Below are positions 61,661 through 64,000 of a DNA stretch of 64,000 bases, one piece after another. Position 1 is the first letter of the stretch. Each line of letters opens with the position of its first letter. The translations under genes and the position numbers were made by a program. Source of the DNA: an uncultured Lachnospiraceae bacterium (GTDB lineage: Bacteria; Bacillota; Clostridia; Lachnospirales; Lachnospiraceae); the NCBI GenBank assembly GCA_910583605.1, contig CAJTXN010000002.1, forward strand, positions 124,001 through 188,000, written 5' to 3'. Below the pieces are notes generated by a model. The model made no database searches, was not told where the DNA came from, and was given only the letters and a program-made list of their open reading frames with translations.

Positions 61661-61707
61661 GTCTCGGCCTCCTTCTTGACTTTGTGCGCTTCGGCGGATA
61701 TAATAAA

Positions 61708-61734
61708 GGCGGTGGGTGGGAATTTCCCACCGCC
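61708..61734 (-). terminator. Hairpin between small ORF and XRE gene
   Basis: GGCGGTGGG/CCCACCGCC (61708-61716 with 61726-61734). On the minus strand it is followed by the T-rich TTTATTATAT, so it may partly terminate the transcript of the 41-residue ORF. Confidence 0.55.
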
Positions 61735-61740
61735 GGAGCT

Positions 61741-61866
61741 TTAGGACTGCTTGGGTTTTTGGTTTGGCTTTATGGTTATTGTGATACGTTCCACCGCTTC
61801 ACTCCGTAGGGCCTTCTCCAAAACTTCGAGCAGTTCTTTTGTTTGCTGCTCTTTGTCTTTGTCCAC
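61741..61866 (-). CDS. Small 41-residue protein of the prophage-like element
   Basis: A GTG start at 61866 follows AAAGGAGGTAAACC, the same binding-site context as the transposase gene. The product is charged: DKDKEQQTKELLEVLEKAL then RSEAVERITITIKPNQKPK. It starts about 70 bases downstream of a consensus promoter on the same strand. The sequence has no known family; the VERITITIKP end resembles the beginning of conserved C-terminal strands of small phage proteins, but nothing firm can be said. Confidence 0.55.
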   Translation of the reverse strand: MDKDKEQQTKELLEVLEKALRSEAVERITITIKPNQKPKQS

Positions 61867-61937
61867 CGGTTTACCTCCTTTCCTTCGGTTTGTGCCTCCT
61901 TTCGATTTACTCAGGTTTTCCCTTACTTTGTACCCTT

Positions 61938-61966
61938 ATTATACATCTTTAGATGTATAATGTCAA
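61938..61966 (-). promoter_or_regulatory. Consensus promoter with embedded palindromic operator
   Basis: On the minus strand TTGACA (61966-61961), 17 bases, TATAAT (61943-61938). ATTATACATCT-TT-AGATGTATAAT (61938-61961) is a perfect dyad that fills the spacer and the -10 box. A repressor bound there would block polymerase fully. Confidence 0.88.
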
Positions 61967-62012
61967 GCGCATTTCGCATTTTTTCGCAAAGAAAAAGGGC
62001 GGTTTCCCGTCC

Positions 62013-62261
62013 TCATTCATCAGCAGGCAGCAGCTCGCAAATTTGCACGTTTAGCACCTTCGAGAAGTAGAGAAGCTCGAAGTCTGGCACGACGCGCTCG
62101 CCGGTTTCGATCCGGCTTATTGCTTTCTGGTTCAGGTTCAGCCCGGCGAGCTGGAGCTGGGCCGCGAGTTCTTCCTGAGATAGTCCGGCAGCCTCTCGGC
62201 GCTCCTTTATTTTTTGGCCGGAGGCGTTGGCTCTGCCGTCGGTGTATTTGTATAGCTTCAT
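62013..62261 (-). CDS. XRE family transcriptional regulator (second)
   Basis: 82-aa Cro/C1-type protein: IKERREAAGLSQEELAAQLQ, LNLNQKAISRIETGERVVPD, FELLYFSKVLNVQICELLP. AAGGAGG precedes the ATG. It is divergent from the anchored-protein gene at 62403, and the intergenic region contains two copies of TATCCCAAA around the promoter, the likely operators. With the regulator at 61400 it forms a two-repressor arrangement. Confidence 0.9.
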   Translation of the reverse strand: MKLYKYTDGRANASGQKIKERREAAGLSQEELAAQLQLAGLNLNQKAISRIETGERVVPDFELLYFSKVLNVQICELLPADE

Positions 62262-62279
62262 GGCGTTGCGCCTCCTTTT

Positions 62280-62346
62280 TTATCCCAAAGATAGGTAGAT
62301 AGCATATTGACTTTAGCATGTTTCACCGTTTATAATTATCCCAAAC
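62280..62346 (+). promoter_or_regulatory. Promoter with flanking TATCCCAAA repeats
   Basis: TTGACT at 62307-62312, 18 bases, TATAAT at 62331-62336 face the gene at 62403. TTATCCCAAA occurs at 62280-62289 and again at 62336-62345, one upstream of the -35 and one right after the -10. They are candidate sites for the divergent XRE protein. Confidence 0.65.
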
Positions 62347-62402
62347 ATGACTAACGCGAAAAAACGCAAATAAAAGTCATGGAAATGGAGGTTGATTTTT
62401 AC

Positions 62403-62963
62403 ATGAGTAAATCAGAGAAAAAAGCCGGGCCGGGCGAGGGAAAAAACGGCAAAAAGAAATGGATTATTGTTGGCGTTGCGGTAGTTTTGGTGCTGGCCGC
62501 TGCTGTCGGAGGGAATAAGGGCAGCGATCAGACGGCGGGGACTCCGAGCTCGGAGCCGCCCACTCAGGCAAGCGCCCCGGCAGAGTCGGAGCCGTCCGCA
62601 GCAGAGCCGGAGCCGAACACGAGCGCGAAGGTGGATGCGCTGGCACGCGAAGCGAAGGACTCCGTGGCAGAGGGCGTCACGGAGGAAATGCGGGACGAGG
62701 CCGTGGCTTTCATTGTAGAGCATTACCCTGATTATTACGGCGATAACGAAACAATGGAGCAGGCCATGTTCTACGGCTTCTGGCTGGAGTACGCATACGA
62801 CGGAGACGAGGCAGCCCGTGGTTATTACAATCTCGGCATGGATATGGAGCAGGCCGTGAAGTATGTGTACCGTGGAGCAGAAAAGGCAGAGGACGAGGCG
62901 ACGAAGGAAAACCTCGCCCAGATCAAAGAGTCGCTCGAAGCAATCGGTCAGACTGTTGAATAA
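62403..62963 (+). CDS. Membrane-anchored accessory protein of the prophage-like element
   Basis: About 186 aa; ATG 62403 has GGAGG about 12 bases ahead and is preferred to 62379. A lysine-rich N terminus, one membrane helix (about 21-38, WIIVGVAVVLVLAAAVG), a Ser/Pro/Glu/Ala-rich linker to about residue 75, and an acidic helical C-terminal domain (EMRDEAVAFIVEHYPDYYGD, AMFYGFWLEYAYDGD, AEDEATKENLAQIKE). Orientation is opposite to the lysis genes, the usual place for prophage-expressed cargo. No family is recognised; superinfection exclusion or host modification are guesses from position. Confidence 0.75.
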   Translation: MSKSEKKAGPGEGKNGKKKWIIVGVAVVLVLAAAVGGNKGSDQTAGTPSSEPPTQASAPAESEPSAAEPEPNTSAKVDALAREAKDSVAEGVTEEMRDEAVAFIVEHYPDYYGDNETMEQAMFYGFWLEYAYDGDEAARGYYNLGMDMEQAVKYVYRGAEKAEDEATKENLAQIKESLEAIGQTVE

Positions 62964-62978
62964 GACACAATGAGACGC

Positions 62979-63021
62979 AAAAAGAGGCCCGGAGGGTAAA
63001 ACTACCCGCCGAGCCTTTTTC
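62979..63021 (+). terminator. Bidirectional terminator between the accessory gene and the lysis genes
   Basis: Arms 62981-62998 and 63003-63020 (AAAGAGGC...GGGTA with TACCC...GCCTTTTT, two mismatches) with an A-run on the left and a T-run on the right, so it works from both sides. Confidence 0.8.
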
Positions 63022-63059
63022 GTTGCTCTGGGAGCTTGCGTGAAGCTCTCAGGGCCTTT

Positions 63060-63590
63060 TTATTCTGCGGTTGTCTCCGGCGCTGCTGCCGGTACTGCTT
63101 CGGCTGCGATCTGCTGCACGGCCGTGGCTGCGATCGTAGTCGCTACGCTGGCAGCTGTCGCCGCTGCGGTTGTCGCTGCGGTTTTGTCAGCCTCCGGCGT
63201 CTTGATTTCGCGGCATACCTGCTCGATCTTGGTTTCCACCCATGTGTCAAAGTCGCCGTAAATTTCGCCCAGTGCATTGACGGCAGCGTCGCCGAGGATC
63301 TCCAGCGTTTTGTCCTTGGCCTTGTTGAAGGCTTCGATCTGCTTCTCCTTGGTGAACTTGCCCTCGGCTTTTAGTGCGTCGGTGAAGGTCTGGGCTGTAT
63401 AGGTGACGGCCTGCGCCACTGCGTCGGCTGCCATGTTCATGTACTTGGCCGCGGTTTCGTTGTCGAGCTCCTTCTCGATCTGGGCGGTGCGCTTTTTCAG
63501 CAGCGCCACCAGATAGGCCCCGCCCGCTGTGATGAGCAGGCAGAGGACGGACACACAAGCGTTCACGATCTGCTGCATTGTTTCATTCAT
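63060..63590 (-). CDS. Phage holin, LL-H type (superfamily 6)
   Basis: 176-aa protein with one N-terminal membrane helix (IVNACVSVLCLLITAGGAYLVALL is its span, about residues 8-31). The basic KKRTAQIEKELDNETAAKYM segment follows, then VAQAVTYTAQTFTDALKAEG and FTKEKQIEAFNKAKDKTLEI, as in phage LL-H-type holins. The tail is rich in Ala and Thr (TTAAATAASVATT). It should make membrane lesions that let the endolysin through. It starts 12 bases after the endolysin gene on the same strand, giving a lysis cassette. Confidence 0.88.
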   Translation of the reverse strand: MNETMQQIVNACVSVLCLLITAGGAYLVALLKKRTAQIEKELDNETAAKYMNMAADAVAQAVTYTAQTFTDALKAEGKFTKEKQIEAFNKAKDKTLEILGDAAVNALGEIYGDFDTWVETKIEQVCREIKTPEADKTAATTAAATAASVATTIAATAVQQIAAEAVPAAAPETTAE

Positions 63591-63602
63591 GGCGATCCCT
63601 CC

Positions 63603-64000
63603 TTAGATTAGTTTATTGACAATTTGCTGCACGGCTGCGTAGTTGTAGCCCGCTGCCTCCAGCCGCTTTCTGCGGTCGGCTCCGTTGCCCCATTTACCGG
63701 CGATCACTTCCTTGGCGATCTCGGTGTTGGACTTTTTGGCCTTCTGGCCGGAGAGTTTCGCATTGACGGCACTCTGCACGGCGTCGTAGTCATACCCGGC
63801 GGCCGTGAGGCGGCTCTTGCGGTCGGGCCCGTTTCCCCACTTGCCAGCCAGCACCTCGTCTGCCAGCTGCGCCACGGTCTTTTTGCTGGTGCCCCCGGCG
63901 GGCTTGCTGGTGGTATTTCCAGAGCTTGCCACGCTGCCCTTGAATTTCGGCAGGCCGTAGCCGCGAATATACCGGCCATTCACCTGCATGGTGCGGAGGC
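63603..64000 (-). CDS. Endolysin, C-terminal part with two Cpl-7 repeats (5' end outside window)
   Basis: The frame is open to base 64000, so the first Met (63989) is internal. The visible part has the end of a catalytic domain (LRTMQVNGRYIRGYGLPKF), a Ser/Thr/Gly linker, and two Cpl-7-type (CW_7) cell-wall-binding repeats. These are VAQLADEVLAGKWGNGPDRK with LTAAGYDYDAVQ, and IAKEVIAGKWGNGADRRKRL with EAAGYNYAAVQ. Cpl-7 repeats bind the glycan-peptide of peptidoglycan. The catalytic type (lysozyme or amidase) cannot be judged. Confidence 0.88.
   Translation of the reverse strand, partial: LRTMQVNGRYIRGYGLPKFKGSVASSGNTTSKPAGGTSKKTVAQLADEVLAGKWGNGPDRKSRLTAAGYDYDAVQSAVNAKLSGQKAKKSNTEIAKEVIAGKWGNGADRRKRLEAAGYNYAAVQQIVNKLI

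Larger units (their letters stand above)
60248..64000. mobile_element. End of a GC-rich prophage-like element
   Basis: From about 60.25 kb base composition and codon use change abruptly to GC-rich. The contents are an IS30-type transposase, two Cro/C1-type regulators with operators, small ORFs, a holin and an endolysin. This order, lysis genes then regulators and accessory genes near the border, fits one end of a prophage. No integrase, capsid or att repeat is visible, and the element runs out of the window. Confidence 0.7.

Noticed and set aside
1..64000. CRISPR arrays, tRNA or rRNA genes
   Set aside because: No regularly spaced repeats and no tRNA- or rRNA-like sequence were seen on either strand.

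Overview
The window looks like the chromosome of a gut Lachnospiraceae (Clostridia) bacterium. Support for this includes moderate-to-low GC in most of the sequence and strong AGGAGG ribosome binding sites. TTG, GTG and ATT starts occur, and many genes are preceded by TTGACA-N17-TATAAT-type promoters. Clostridial regulatory RNAs are present: an FMN riboswitch, a threonine-type T-box and an infC attenuator, plus a CIRCE element. Protein families common in that group occur (DUF1540, DUF2225, probable DUF6062 and DUF6106, MocR-type regulator, lepA-hemW pair), and a bile-salt-hydrolase-like enzyme fits an intestinal habitat. The genus cannot be fixed from the sequence alone.

Layout. 1-3.6 kb: end of a secreted fibronectin-III protein, a choloylglycine hydrolase family enzyme, tgt and yajC. 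3.7-7.75 kb: a complete riboflavin operon (ribD-ribE-ribBA-ribH) behind an FMN riboswitch and terminator. 7.8-18 kb: a cell-wall amidase, a zinc/manganese-type ABC transporter with a palindromic operator on its promoter, an anchored protein with a transglutaminase-like domain lacking its cysteine, an ABC-F ATPase, a PflX-type radical SAM protein, an M18 aminopeptidase and a DUF1349 protein. 18.2-25.3 kb: an ECF sigma factor with a membrane partner, then a Bce-type two-component system and ABC transporter with a TNACA-N4-TGTAA operator. 25.4-43 kb: housekeeping and regulatory genes (lepA, hemW, guaB, GH31 glucosidase, greA, a very large GGDEF protein, a second M18 peptidase, glnS, a MocR regulator and others).

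43-56.9 kb: a HAD phosphatase, CIRCE-groES-groEL, mgtE behind a long leader with a possible 16-residue leader peptide, a GGDEF-EAL protein, a YdcF-like protein, a threonine T-box reading into a GNAT gene and thrS, a peptidase M15, DUF1540, and infC-rpmI-rplT with an attenuator and an ATT start for infC.

56.9-60.25 kb is a very AT-rich accessory island. It holds decayed mobile-element genes and two tandem copies of a lipoprotein plus membrane-anchored protein pair, with a decayed third copy of the second gene between them. At about 60.25 kb the composition switches sharply to GC-rich. From there to the end the genes look like one end of a prophage or related element: an IS30-type transposase, two XRE regulators, a 41-residue ORF, an anchored protein, an LL-H-type holin and the end of an endolysin with two Cpl-7 repeats. 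Its other end lies outside the window, so a misjoined assembly cannot be excluded.

The best candidates for something undescribed are the mgtE leader, the duplicated lipoprotein/anchor pairs, the response regulator with a shortened receiver domain, the large degenerate-ATPase/TPR/GAF/GGDEF protein, and the dyad that overlaps the groESL promoter.
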